Positions 6,508-13,928 of a stretch of DNA of 14,226 nucleotides are shown piece after piece. The notes under the pieces are model-generated. The model was not told the DNA's origin. It saw only the letters and a program-made list of their open reading frames with translations, and made no database searches. Numbering within the stretch: position 1 is the stretch's first letter; the number at the start of each line of letters is the position of its first letter. Position numbers and translations under genes: made by a program. The stretch comes from Armatimonadota bacterium (GTDB taxonomy: Bacteria; Armatimonadota; Armatimonadia; Armatimonadales; Armatimonadaceae), in NCBI GenBank assembly GCA_014381035.1, contig JACMIS010000740.1:1-14226 (forward strand), written 5' to 3'.

Positions 6508-8747
6508 AGGCAACGGATACCGTGCCGCGTTCGCGTCTTCTCGCTCTTCTTGCCCTCCTGTTTCTGCCGCTCCTCGTGTTCCACCGCCCCCTGTTGCTGG
6601 GCGAAGCGTTTGTTCCTGCCGACCTGTTGTCCTATCTTTCCCCGTGGAAATCGCTACACCCGCCGACCGAGGAATCCCCGGCGTGGAATGTACTGCGCTT
6701 CGACGGCATCACGCAGTTTTATCCCTGGCGCATCGAAGCCACGCGGCAGGTACAAGCCGGACAGTTGCCCGTGTGGAACGCCCATCAATTCGCCGCGAAT
6801 GGCGGGACGCCGCTTCTCGCCAACTCCCAATCCGCACCGCTGTATCCCCTCCACGTCCTGTTCTACCTCGCCCCCCTCCGGTACATCTGGTATATTTTCG
6901 GTCTCGTTTCCGCGATCCATCTCCTTATCGCCGCAGGCGGGTTGTATGTCCTGCTCCGGGCATGTGGTCTGCGACGCGGTGTGTGTGTGTTCGGCGCGGC
7001 GACCTGGACGCTTTCCGCGCCGATCATCTGCTGGCTGTCGCTCCCCTCGTTCCTCGGTGTCGCGTGCTGGCTTCCCTGGCTTCTGCTGCTGATTCGCGTC
7101 GCGCATACGGAGGCGGGCACCCGCACCGGGCGACTGGCGATACTGGGCGCGGGCGGCGTCGCCGGAACCCTGATCCTTGCCGGACATCTGCAGATCGCCC
7201 TGTACGCCCTGCTTGCCGCGCTACTGTACGCGGCGTTTTGGGGCGTCGTAGTGCTTCGCTCCGGTCGCGTCCTGGTTCCGCGCTGGCTGGGCGGAGTCGT
7301 TCTCGCGACCATTCTCGCCGTCGGTTTCGCCGCGCCGCAGGTCCTGCCCGCGATTGCATTGTCGCGCATCTCGCACCGCGCCGTCACCGAGAAAACCACC
7401 GCCCTGTACGACGCCAACAACGGTTCGGCGGTGCCACCGCGCTCCTTTGTGACGTTTCTCGTGCCCGATTTCTACGGGCACCCCAACCACGGCTTGCACT
7501 GGAACAACAGCAACCTGCGCGACGCATCCGGGCGGTCCGGCAATAACTACGCGGAATGGGCGCTCTATACGGGAATCCTCCCGCTCCTGCTGGCGATTTT
7601 CGCGGTTTCCACCCGACGATTCGGAGCCCCCCCACCACCAGAACTGGGGGCGGGGGGGGCACTTCCAAACTATCCGGACAAAATCTTCTTCACCATTCTT
7701 GCCCTGCTCGCCTTGCTCATCGCTACGGGGACGCCGCTCAACCTTGTTTTGTTCTACGCCGTTCCCGGCTATGCCTCGCTCGCCAACCCAGGGCGCGTTT
7801 TGACTGTGTTTGTGCTCGCCGTATCCGCACTTGCCGCGTTCGGACTGCAAGCATTGCTCGATCCGGCGATTCCTGCCCCGGCTAAGCGGCGCGGCGCGTT
7901 TGTCGCGCTCGCCGTGTCGCTTCTTCTCGCGGCATGGGGAGCCAGTCTCGGAGCTACCTGGGCGCGAAGCGCGGTCGCGCAGGTATCGTTCGGCGAGCTT
8001 TTGACGCAAGCCTTGCCGGGGTTTCTCCTCGCCGGAATCCTGATGCCGCTGAGTGCCGCGCTGTTGTTCGTCCTGCCGCGCTTTGCCGGGAACCCGGAAC
8101 GCGCCCGCGCGGCTCTCGCGCTTTGTTTCCTGCTCACCGTCGCCGACCTTGCCCTCTGGGGATACGGATACAACCCTTCCGCGAAACCGGAGCGGGTTTT
8201 TCCCGTAACGCCGGGTATCGCGTGGCTACAGGAAAACGCCCCGGACGCGCCTATCGCGGTCATCAACCGCGACTGGACGTTGGGACAGAGCCCACCACAG
8301 TATGCCGCACTCCCGCCGAACACCCTGACGGTGTACGGCTTGCATGACATTTCCGGCTACGATTCCCTGTTTCCGAAAGCCGCGAAGGAGCAGATAACGG
8401 TTGCCGGGGAAGGCGAGGATGCCTCCCCGCCCGCGAACGGCAACATGGTTTTCGTGAAGCGGATACAGACCGCGCTCAACCTGGGCGCGGAGTACATTGT
8501 TCTCGCCGGGGATGCCCCGATCCCGGAGAACGACTTGCCGGAATCCTACCGGGGCGACGATCTGGTGATACTGCGCGGAGGGGAACGGGGAACGGGGAGT
8601 GGCGCACCGACGAAACCATCGCCACCGCCGATGCCGGAGTCACTACAGGTCGGTCTTTATTTATCCGCCGCGGCGGCGACCGTTTTCCTTGCCGCCCTGC
8701 TGACGATACTTCGGGCGAAACGCGCCCCATCCACTAAACCGGATTAG
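6504..8747 (+). CDS. YfhO-type multi-pass membrane protein (GT-C-like)
   Basis: A 747-residue integral membrane protein of the YfhO kind, related to GT-C glycosyltransferases that use lipid-linked sugars to glycosylate envelope polymers or proteins. An N-terminal helix (about 11-28) is followed by an outside loop carrying DLLSYLSPW (40-48), DGITQFYPW (67-75) and LPVWNAHQFAANGGTP (88-103), the characteristic YfhO block. Many hydrophobic helices follow, then an outside domain (about 550-710) and a last helix near 715-735. The listed start is the TTG overlapping the TPR stop codon. A GTG at 6522 with GAAGG 11 bases upstream is an equally good candidate and would shorten the protein by six residues. 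Two repeat blocks are translated inside it: a C7/G8 palindrome near residues 374-388 and a heptamer block at residues 693-699. The 3' end overlaps the convergent STAS gene by 14 bases. Enzyme activity and substrate are inferred. Confidence 0.8.
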   Translation: MKATDTVPRSRLLALLALLFLPLLVFHRPLLLGEAFVPADLLSYLSPWKSLHPPTEESPAWNVLRFDGITQFYPWRIEATRQVQAGQLPVWNAHQFAANGGTPLLANSQSAPLYPLHVLFYLAPLRYIWYIFGLVSAIHLLIAAGGLYVLLRACGLRRGVCVFGAATWTLSAPIICWLSLPSFLGVACWLPWLLLLIRVAHTEAGTRTGRLAILGAGGVAGTLILAGHLQIALYALLAALLYAAFWGVVVLRSGRVLVPRWLGGVVLATILAVGFAAPQVLPAIALSRISHRAVTEKTTALYDANNGSAVPPRSFVTFLVPDFYGHPNHGLHWNNSNLRDASGRSGNNYAEWALYTGILPLLLAIFAVSTRRFGAPPPPELGAGGALPNYPDKIFFTILALLALLIATGTPLNLVLFYAVPGYASLANPGRVLTVFVLAVSALAAFGLQALLDPAIPAPAKRRGAFVALAVSLLLAAWGASLGATWARSAVAQVSFGELLTQALPGFLLAGILMPLSAALLFVLPRFAGNPERARAALALCFLLTVADLALWGYGYNPSAKPERVFPVTPGIAWLQENAPDAPIAVINRDWTLGQSPPQYAALPPNTLTVYGLHDISGYDSLFPKAAKEQITVAGEGEDASPPANGNMVFVKRIQTALNLGAEYIVLAGDAPIPENDLPESYRGDDLVILRGGERGTGSGAPTKPSPPPMPESLQVGLYLSAAAATVFLAALLTILRAKRAPSTKPD
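7623..7666 (+). repeat. 44-bp C-run/G-run imperfect palindrome inside the YfhO-type gene
   Basis: GGA begins and TCC ends a 44-base block containing seven C (7627-7633) and, after CACCACCAGAACTGGGGGC, eight G (7652-7659). The arms can fold on each other with small bulges. It is translated as a proline-rich then glycine-rich loop (GAPPPPELGAGGALPN) between membrane segments and the frame stays open. It looks inserted compared with the hydrophobic sequence around it. The homopolymer runs are prone to slippage and to sequencing error. Confidence 0.5.
8580..8600 (+). repeat. Three heptamer repeats inside the YfhO-type gene
   Basis: GGGGAAC (8580-8586), GGGGAAC (8587-8593) and GGGGAGT (8594-8600) in tandem. 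Three heptamers make 21 bases, so seven residues (GERGTGS, 693-699) are added without a frame change. The block lies in the outside C-terminal region just before a threonine/proline-rich stretch and the last membrane helix. The unit resembles the GTGGTCA and GTGGCGA heptamers found in cysNC in this window. Confidence 0.5.
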
Positions 8748-9147
8748 TCTGCCGGGAGAGCGATTTCCGCGCCTGCTCCAGCGAATCGTGGATACCAAAC
8801 ATCCGGTTGAGACGCACGATCCCAAGCACCCGCACGATGACCGGCTGGCACCCGGCGAGATTGACCCGTCCTTCGCCCCGGGCCCGGAGCGTTTGCGTCG
8901 CCGCGACGAATGCGCTATACCCCGTTGAGTCAATAAAAGGCACTCGAGACATGTCGGCGACGACATGGGTACAGACGCCATCTTGCAAACCTTCCGTGAT
9001 AGCTCGATGAAGTTCGCCAACGGTGTGCATGTCCACTTCACCCTGCAACGATAAAAATAATGCGTCCCCTTCACGCCAATGCGAAACCGAGAAAAAGCTC
9101 TCCTCGTCGCCGGGTCTACTGTTTTCCTTCACCGGAATTTGCGCCAT
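8734..9147 (-). CDS. STAS-domain anti-sigma-factor antagonist
   Basis: A 137-residue protein with a single STAS domain of the SpoIIAA/RsbV type (about residues 18-130). The key motif is VADMSRVPFIDSTGYSAF (63-80). S74 in DSTG is where antagonists of this family are phosphorylated by an anti-sigma kinase; the unphosphorylated form binds the kinase and frees a sigma factor. An extra N-terminal tail of about 17 residues is polar. The ATG at 9147 has AAGGG at 9156-9160. It lies 51 bases after the glycosyltransferase gene on the same strand and may be co-transcribed with it. Its last 14 bases overlap the end of the convergent YfhO-type gene. No kinase or sigma factor is encoded nearby, so its partner is unknown. 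Confidence 0.88.
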   Translation of the reverse strand: MAQIPVKENSRPGDEESFFSVSHWREGDALFLSLQGEVDMHTVGELHRAITEGLQDGVCTHVVADMSRVPFIDSTGYSAFVAATQTLRARGEGRVNLAGCQPVIVRVLGIVRLNRMFGIHDSLEQARKSLSRQTNPV

Positions 9148-9198
9148 TAATATATCCCTTAAAGTACAACACAGGATGTACAGAAGTAGTGCCTGAAA

Positions 9199-9930
9199 TT
9201 ATTGCGCGTTGGCTCGGACGGTAGGCATATTTCGCGGGATGATTCCCAGCCGAATCGCGACCTGCAACGCCGACTGCTGGAACGAGCGGTGCACCGCACG
9301 CAAAAACGGTTCCTCATGCCCGTGCAAAACCACGGCACCCGGTACGAACATACCGGCGAAACCGCGCCGGATCATTCGGTGGAAATACGCGTAATCCTCG
9401 GCTTGCAGCAACTCGGGAAAAGGGTCCTGCCGCCAGAGATCACGCCGCGTTGCCATGTTGCACCCTAAAACGGTGCGTGTCCGGGTAACACGGCGGGGCG
9501 GCGCATCGGTTTTATCATAGCCATACAAGCGTTGGCAAAGATGCTCTATCGGGTTTCGCAGACCGGGAGGCAACCGTTGCGTGCCCCAGGTGACGCCGAC
9601 AGTGGAGTCCGCTTCCAGCGGCGCGAGGAGTCGCGCGAGCCAGTCCGTGTGTATCGGGATCGCGTCGCCGGAAAGCCGCACGAGGCACCGCCCGGTGCCG
9701 ATTCCCGCCCCGGCGTTATAGGCACGGGCATAGTTGAACCGCTGAGAACCATTGTCCAGCAGATGCACCCCGTAGTGCCGCGCGACTTCTTGCGCCCCGT
9801 CCGTCGAACCGCCATCCACGACGACCACTTCGACCCCGCCCGGAACGCCCGTCTGCGCCGCAATGGCGGGCAGGGAGCGTTCCAGATAGGGTCGCTGGTT
9901 TTTCGTAAGGATCACAACGGTCGCCGTCAC
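9199..9930 (-). CDS. Family 2 glycosyltransferase
   Basis: A 243-residue GT-A-fold glycosyltransferase of family 2, which transfers a sugar from a nucleotide donor to a glycan or lipid acceptor at the cytoplasmic face. The Rossmann-like start MTATVVILTKNQRPYLERSL (1-20) leads to VVVDGGSTDG (36-45, nucleotide binding), a DxD-like SGDA at 87-90, and the acceptor-side ED at 178-179 in LLQAEDYAYF. There is no membrane helix. The GTG at 9930 is supported by GGAGGAG (9941-9947), and only 20 bases separate it from the rplY stop codon, so it is probably in the rplY operon. The sugar and acceptor cannot be read from the sequence. Its gene order with rplY and a STAS protein is unusual. Confidence 0.9.
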   Translation of the reverse strand: MTATVVILTKNQRPYLERSLPAIAAQTGVPGGVEVVVVDGGSTDGAQEVARHYGVHLLDNGSQRFNYARAYNAGAGIGTGRCLVRLSGDAIPIHTDWLARLLAPLEADSTVGVTWGTQRLPPGLRNPIEHLCQRLYGYDKTDAPPRRVTRTRTVLGCNMATRRDLWRQDPFPELLQAEDYAYFHRMIRRGFAGMFVPGAVVLHGHEEPFLRAVHRSFQQSALQVAIRLGIIPRNMPTVRANAQ

Positions 9931-9950
9931 GTCGTGCTTACTCCTCCACG

Positions 9951-10613
9951 CTACACGCCGGTCAGGGCTTCTTCCGGCGAAGACGAATCGTTGGTCACGC
10001 CGCTAACCAGAGGCGAATCGGCGGTCGCATCCGTGGTACCGTCCACGACGCGAGCCGTGCGCAGACTGACGAGTGGTGCGGTCGGATCCGTGATCAGTTG
10101 CACGCGGGCGGGCAGTGTCAGGTCACTCGCGTGCTTGACATCGTTGATCTGCATTTCGGAAACGTCTATCGTCAGGTGTCCGATCAGATCTTCCGGCAAC
10201 GCCGCGATCTCGACCGTAGCCAGACCGATTTCGAGTACGCCGACGTTGTTATGCACCGCTTCCGGTTCGCCGACGAACTCCACGGGGACGTGTGCTTTTT
10301 GCGACTCGGTAGCAGAGATAATATGCAGACCGACGTGGCGGAAACGGTTCGTGATCGGTTCCATTTCGATAGCGACCACGCGGGCGAGCTGGCGACCGGG
10401 GCGGTTGTTGATCGAAAGGTCAATCAGCGTATTCTCGCCGGTTTCGGCGGAAAAAACGCGGGAAATATCGGAAGCGGAAAGCAGGACCGACGAAGATTCC
10501 TGCCCCTTGCCATAAACGGATGCGAGTACGCGCCCCTGTTTACGCAGGTTCTTGCGTGCGCTTTTGCTCAACCGCTCCGGGCGTGCCTCCGCGGTAACAG
10601 CAATATGTAACAT
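9951..10613 (-). CDS. rplY: 50S ribosomal protein L25 (Ctc/TL5 type)
   Basis: A 220-residue long-form L25, which binds 5S rRNA in the large ribosomal subunit. The N-terminal barrel (about 1-95) shows the classical RKNLRKQGRVLASVYGKGQE (20-39), and the second beta domain (about 96-190) identifies the Ctc/TL5 type rather than the short E. coli form. The C-terminal tail (about 190-220) is acidic and rich in serine and threonine, with no clear fold. The ATG at 10613 has GAGGGG 9 bases upstream. It is the first gene of a probable three-gene cluster with the glycosyltransferase and STAS genes. In many genomes rplY is followed by pth, which is absent here. Confidence 0.93.
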   Translation of the reverse strand: MLHIAVTAEARPERLSKSARKNLRKQGRVLASVYGKGQESSSVLLSASDISRVFSAETGENTLIDLSINNRPGRQLARVVAIEMEPITNRFRHVGLHIISATESQKAHVPVEFVGEPEAVHNNVGVLEIGLATVEIAALPEDLIGHLTIDVSEMQINDVKHASDLTLPARVQLITDPTAPLVSLRTARVVDGTTDATADSPLVSGVTNDSSSPEEALTGV

Positions 10614-10691
10614 AAAAATAAACCCCTCTAAAAAACTCGTGTGTTTTGAAAGCCAATACCCATACTACTACGCCTGCAAAACATTAGCAAT

Positions 10692-10720
10692 AAAATAAAA
10701 TAATTGACGGTCTATGACAA
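10692..10720 (-). promoter_or_regulatory. Candidate promoter of the rplY cluster
   Basis: On the minus strand TTGTCA (10715-10720) is 17 bases before TATTTT (10692-10697) in a very AT-rich run. Transcription would begin near 10685 with a leader of about 70 bases. An alternative pair, TTGCTA and TAGTAT, lies slightly closer to the gene, so the exact start is uncertain. Confidence 0.3.
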
Positions 10721-10758
10721 CTCCGTCTACGCCCACAACGATGACCGTTTGCAACGAA

Positions 10759-10789
10759 ACGCCCCGGTGATAATCCATCACCGGGGCGT
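10759..10789 (-). terminator. Terminator of the PEP-CTERM gene
   Basis: A perfect 13-bp stem (10759-10771 with 10777-10789, core GCCCCGGTGAT) and a 5-base loop. On the minus strand it is followed by TTCGTTG, a short U-rich tail. It lies 26 bases after the PEP-CTERM stop codon and separates it from the rplY promoter region. Confidence 0.75.
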
Positions 10790-10815
10790 CCCCACATACG
10801 ACTGAGCAAACGCTA

Positions 10816-11733
10816 TTATTTACGCCGTCGAACCAAGCCAGCAATGGGAATTACAGCACCGAGCGCAAGTAGGGCGAAAGTGTTCGTTTCTGGCACCACT
10901 ATCGGGTTTACAATCACATCGGAATAAAACCTCAAGGCGACCCCAGCGTTGTTTTCAAATGGTTCGCCGTTCGGATTCGGCACTGAGAGTCGCCGTCCCT
11001 CGCCTTGATTGAAGTTAAAATCAGCGCGATTCGACGCATCACGAAGATAACCGCCACGGGGCAGCGGAATACCCCGATTTCCTTGATTTTCAGCCAGATC
11101 AGGACCAACACGCAATAGCGATGTCAGAGTGTTGTCTGTAAAGAGTCCTGATCCAATGTCTGCAGAGTAGTTGATGGCAATGCCATTGATGTTTCTATCG
11201 GCGAACTGTACCGGAGTGGGCAGAACAAGCTGATAGATGTACGCTTCCGACTGAAAAACAAAATTGTCAACGGTGAATGTAGTTCCGTTATTCGCGTTGT
11301 ATCTGTCCACAATCGGCTGACGAACGTCAAAGGAAAGGACACTACTGACGGGGGTTTGCAAAATATCCGTATTCGCTACGAGAGACGTGCTTTCATAGAA
11401 GCGAAGGTTCACATTAAGAGCCGATAAGGTAGTCGGCTGTGATCCTCTATAGGCGAAGCCGAGATCCAGAGCGACTATGTTAACGGGTCCCGAGGGCGGA
11501 TAGTAGAAGTTTACGACATCTCCGATGAAGGAGCGCGGAACGACAATGTTATTTATGGTAGCACCCGGAGCAACGAATGCGCCGTTGACTCCGTTATTGA
11601 CACCGGAGATAGCATCATAAACGGCGTACTCCAACCCTACGGCGTTACTGGCAATGGGGGTTAAAGTGATACCAATCAGAGAAACAACGAATCGTAAATA
11701 AAATACGGTACGACTCATATACATTGTTCGCAT
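10816..11733 (-). CDS. PEP-CTERM sorting-domain secreted protein
   Basis: A 305-residue exported protein of unknown function. The signal peptide is residues 1 to about 31, with hydrophobic FYLRFVVSLIGITLTPIA and a likely cut after SNA (ASNA, 28-31). The mature part is rich in asparagine and beta-type strands with few lysines, as in many extracellular coat or matrix proteins. The C-terminus has the three-part sorting tail: VPET (280-283) in place of the common VPEP, a hydrophobic segment (about 286-301) and RRRK (302-305). In PEP-CTERM systems an exosortase cuts at such tails after export; no exosortase gene is in the window. The ATG at 11733 has GGAGG at 11742-11746, 8 bases upstream. An inverted repeat lies just above that site, and a strong terminator follows the gene. 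Base use is more AT-rich than in the flanking cysNC and rplY genes. Confidence 0.85.
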   Translation of the reverse strand: MRTMYMSRTVFYLRFVVSLIGITLTPIASNAVGLEYAVYDAISGVNNGVNGAFVAPGATINNIVVPRSFIGDVVNFYYPPSGPVNIVALDLGFAYRGSQPTTLSALNVNLRFYESTSLVANTDILQTPVSSVLSFDVRQPIVDRYNANNGTTFTVDNFVFQSEAYIYQLVLPTPVQFADRNINGIAINYSADIGSGLFTDNTLTSLLRVGPDLAENQGNRGIPLPRGGYLRDASNRADFNFNQGEGRRLSVPNPNGEPFENNAGVALRFYSDVIVNPIVVPETNTFALLALGAVIPIAGLVRRRK

Positions 11734-11749
11734 AGCCTCTTCCTCCGAT

Positions 11750-11780
11750 CTTGAAAACCATTGGATACATGGTTTTCAAG
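11750..11780 (-). promoter_or_regulatory. 12-bp inverted repeat in the PEP-CTERM leader
   Basis: CTTGAAAACCAT (11750-11761) and ATGGTTTTCAAG (11769-11780) form a perfect 12-bp stem with a 7-base loop. On the mRNA it ends three bases before the Shine-Dalgarno site GGAGG. It could be a regulator binding site, or a leader hairpin that affects ribosome access or mRNA life. The sequence does not tell these apart. Confidence 0.5.
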
Positions 11781-11830
11781 TAGCACATTCGGTTAGTGTG
11801 ACGTTAGAAACTCTCAGTGCAGAACTATTT

Positions 11831-11856
11831 ATCTGGTCACTGCTTTGTAACCAGAT
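11831..11856. repeat. Small inverted repeat between cysNC and the PEP-CTERM gene
   Basis: ATCTGGT (11831-11837) and ACCAGAT (11850-11856) flank a 12-base loop, 75 bases beyond the cysNC stop codon. No U tract follows on the minus strand, so it is a poor terminator. It may be a weak cysNC end signal or an operator for the PEP-CTERM promoter. Confidence 0.25.
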
Positions 11857-11931
11857 GTCGCTATTACAAGTTCACACGAAATAATTCTTTCACCCGCTAT
11901 GCTACCCTATAAAGCAGACAATCAAACGCTG

Positions 11932-13914
11932 TTAGTTTTGCCTGGTTTTCTCCTGTATCACCTGCAACAGTTCTTCTGACGCCTGCTCGATGGTCTGGGT
12001 TTCGGTGGAAATCGTTACGTCCGGGGCGGTCGGGATCTCGTAAGGAGCGTCAATGCCGGTGAATTGCGGGATTTCTCCGGCGCGGGCGCGTTTGTACAAG
12101 CCTTTGGGGTCGCGCCCTTCGCACGCTTCGAGGCTCGCCTGTGTGAATATTTCCACAAACGGGATGTTGCCCCCTTCCGCGATCTCGCGGGCGGCTTGCC
12201 GGTCGGCGTGCGTCGGGGAGATGAACGCCGTCAACACGACGAACCCGTTTTCCGCGAACAGCCGCGCGACGTGGGCGGCGCGGCGCGTGTTCTCGGTGCG
12301 GTCGGCTTCGGAAAATCCGAGGTCGGCGCAAAGACCGTGGCGTAGATTGTCCCCGTCCAGCACCGCCGCCTGATACCCGCGCTCGAACAGGGCACGGTTC
12401 ACGGTGGCGGCAATCGTGGACTTGCCCGAGCCGGAAAGCCCGGTCAGCCACAGAATCGCCCCCTTGTGACCGTTCTTAGCCACCCGTTCCTCGGCGGAAA
12501 CCTGCGTGTCGGACCAGACGATGTTCGTGGCGAGTGGCGACTGCCCCGTGGTCAGTCCATTGGAGGTGCCTTCCGCGCTCACCACTGCCCCCTGATCACT
12601 CGCCACTCCGGTGATAATCCCGCCCCCGGCGACGCGGCGTTCGTGGACGAGGACGAATCGCCCCAGCGTCGGTACATGGTCGTGCAGATCGAAGGCGACC
12701 GGCTTGTCGGTTTCGATGGTGACTTCGGCGACGTCGTTTTTGGCGATGTAGTTGCGGGCTCCTTCCACGGTTTCCAGCGTGGACGAGTCCAGGACACGAC
12801 TGATCGCCGCGATGCGGGCGGTCGTTTCCTGCGTCGCCAGTTTCAGGCGCACCGACTCCCCGACCGACAGATTCGCGCCCCCCATCCAGAACAAGGACGC
12901 GTTGAAGCGTTTGGCAGTGTTCAGTGGATAGTGGTCAGTGGTCAGTGCGCCAGACTCGCCTGGGGTGTGATCACTGTCCGCTGTCCATCTATCACTGACT
13001 CCCACATGCCCGCGCTCTAAAAACAACTGCTCGTCTAACGTGATCGCGATGCTCTCGCTGGCGACGGCGAAATCACGGTCGGGTCCGTGCCACCGCTCGA
13101 ACGTGGCGATTTTCGCCGTGCGGTTGCCGGGCTGGAACGTGATCGGGTCGCCGACCGACAGCTTGCCGGTTTCGATGCGCCCGGAGATCAAACGGCGGGC
13201 GTCGAAACGGTACACATCCTGCACCACGAAGCGGAGCGGTTGATCGTCCAGATTGGTCGGCGCGGAGAAACCGTCCAGCGTCTCCAGAATCGTGCTTCCG
13301 GAGTACCAGGGCATCTTCGCGGTGGCGCGGCGGGCGATGTTCTCTCCTTCGCGGGCAGAGATCGGGACGAAACGCTCGGCGGTCAGTCCGATCTGCGACA
13401 GGAAATCCGTGTACTCCGCCTTGACCCGCTCGAACGTCGCCTCGTCGTAGTCCACCAGGTCCATCTTGTTGACCGCGACCACGACCTGCTTGACCCCCAA
13501 CAGCTTGAGCAAATAGCCGTGACGCCGGGATTGTTCGCGCACGCCCTCGGTCGCCGCGATCAGCAGGATCGCGGCGTCCGCCGACGCCGCGCCGGTGATC
13601 ATGTTCTTCAAAAACTCTTTGTGACCGGGCGCGTCAATGATCTCGTAGCCACGCTTCGCGGTCCGGAACGGAATACGCGTGGTGTCAATCGTGATGTTCT
13701 GCTCCTGCTCTTCCAACAGGGCGTCTAAAAGAAAGGCGAACTCGAACGGCATTCCTTCCAGTTCGCAGGCTTTCTGGATCTGCTCGACTTTCCCCTCGGG
13801 CAGGGCGTCGGTGTCGAAGAAGATCCGCCCGATGAGCGTGGACTTGCCGTGGTCAACGTGACCGACGACGACAATTTTGAGGCGTTGCGCTTCGCTGGAA
13901 ATGTCTGCTGTCAT
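11932..13914 (-). CDS. cysNC: Bifunctional sulfate adenylyltransferase large subunit / APS kinase
   Basis: A 660-residue fusion for sulfate activation. The CysN part is a GTPase that drives formation of adenosine 5'-phosphosulfate (APS) with CysD; the CysC part phosphorylates APS to PAPS. In CysN: P-loop GHVDHGKST (18-26), DAPGH (94-98) and NKMD (149-152), followed by EF-Tu-like beta-barrel domains to about 435. In CysC: P-loop GLSGSGKS (492-499), DGDNLRHGL (520-528) and FISP (564-567) with the conserved serine S566. All catalytic motifs look intact. Two in-frame repeat-derived segments are present, at residues about 306-334 in a barrel loop and about 436-463 in the linker between the halves; I do not recall either from other CysN proteins. 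The ATG at 13914 has no strong Shine-Dalgarno site and lies 14 bases after the small membrane-protein gene, suggesting coupled translation. Probable cysD is two genes upstream. Confidence 0.95.
   Translation of the reverse strand: MTADISSEAQRLKIVVVGHVDHGKSTLIGRIFFDTDALPEGKVEQIQKACELEGMPFEFAFLLDALLEEQEQNITIDTTRIPFRTAKRGYEIIDAPGHKEFLKNMITGAASADAAILLIAATEGVREQSRRHGYLLKLLGVKQVVVAVNKMDLVDYDEATFERVKAEYTDFLSQIGLTAERFVPISAREGENIARRATAKMPWYSGSTILETLDGFSAPTNLDDQPLRFVVQDVYRFDARRLISGRIETGKLSVGDPITFQPGNRTAKIATFERWHGPDRDFAVASESIAITLDEQLFLERGHVGVSDRWTADSDHTPGESGALTTDHYPLNTAKRFNASLFWMGGANLSVGESVRLKLATQETTARIAAISRVLDSSTLETVEGARNYIAKNDVAEVTIETDKPVAFDLHDHVPTLGRFVLVHERRVAGGGIITGVASDQGAVVSAEGTSNGLTTGQSPLATNIVWSDTQVSAEERVAKNGHKGAILWLTGLSGSGKSTIAATVNRALFERGYQAAVLDGDNLRHGLCADLGFSEADRTENTRRAAHVARLFAENGFVVLTAFISPTHADRQAAREIAEGGNIPFVEIFTQASLEACEGRDPKGLYKRARAGEIPQFTGIDAPYEIPTAPDVTISTETQTIEQASEELLQVIQEKTRQN
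12527..12609. repeat. Intragenic palindromic repeat, copy A, in cysNC
   Basis: The outer arms GTGGCGAGTG (12527-12536) and CACTCGCCAC (12597-12606) are perfect 10-bp inverted repeats. Inside are a GTGGTCAGT block (12548-12556) and a near-direct repeat ACTGCCCC[G/C]TG[G/A]TCA at 12540-12554 and 12584-12598. The left arm starts as two GTGGCGA heptamers. It encodes residues about 436-463 of CysNC, in the linker ahead of the APS kinase domain. It shares GTGGTCAGT and TGATCACT with copy B. Confidence 0.6.
12915..12997. repeat. Intragenic palindromic repeat, copy B, in cysNC
   Basis: The 30-base arms 12915-12944 and 12968-12997 are inverted copies matching at 22 of 30 positions by hand alignment, around a 23-base centre. 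The left arm contains heptamers AGTGGAT, AGTGGTC, AGTGGTC starting at 12923. It encodes residues about 306-334 of CysNC, between LERGHVGV and [10 protein letters not shown]. Its peptide [11 protein letters not shown] (323-333) parallels [11 protein letters not shown] (453-463) of copy A in the same frame. Confidence 0.65.
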
Positions 13915-13928
13915 AATTCGTGTACTAT

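Noticed and set aside
9532..10515. 327-codon plus-strand frame
   Set aside because: Runs antisense across both the glycosyltransferase and rplY genes, which are firmly identified.
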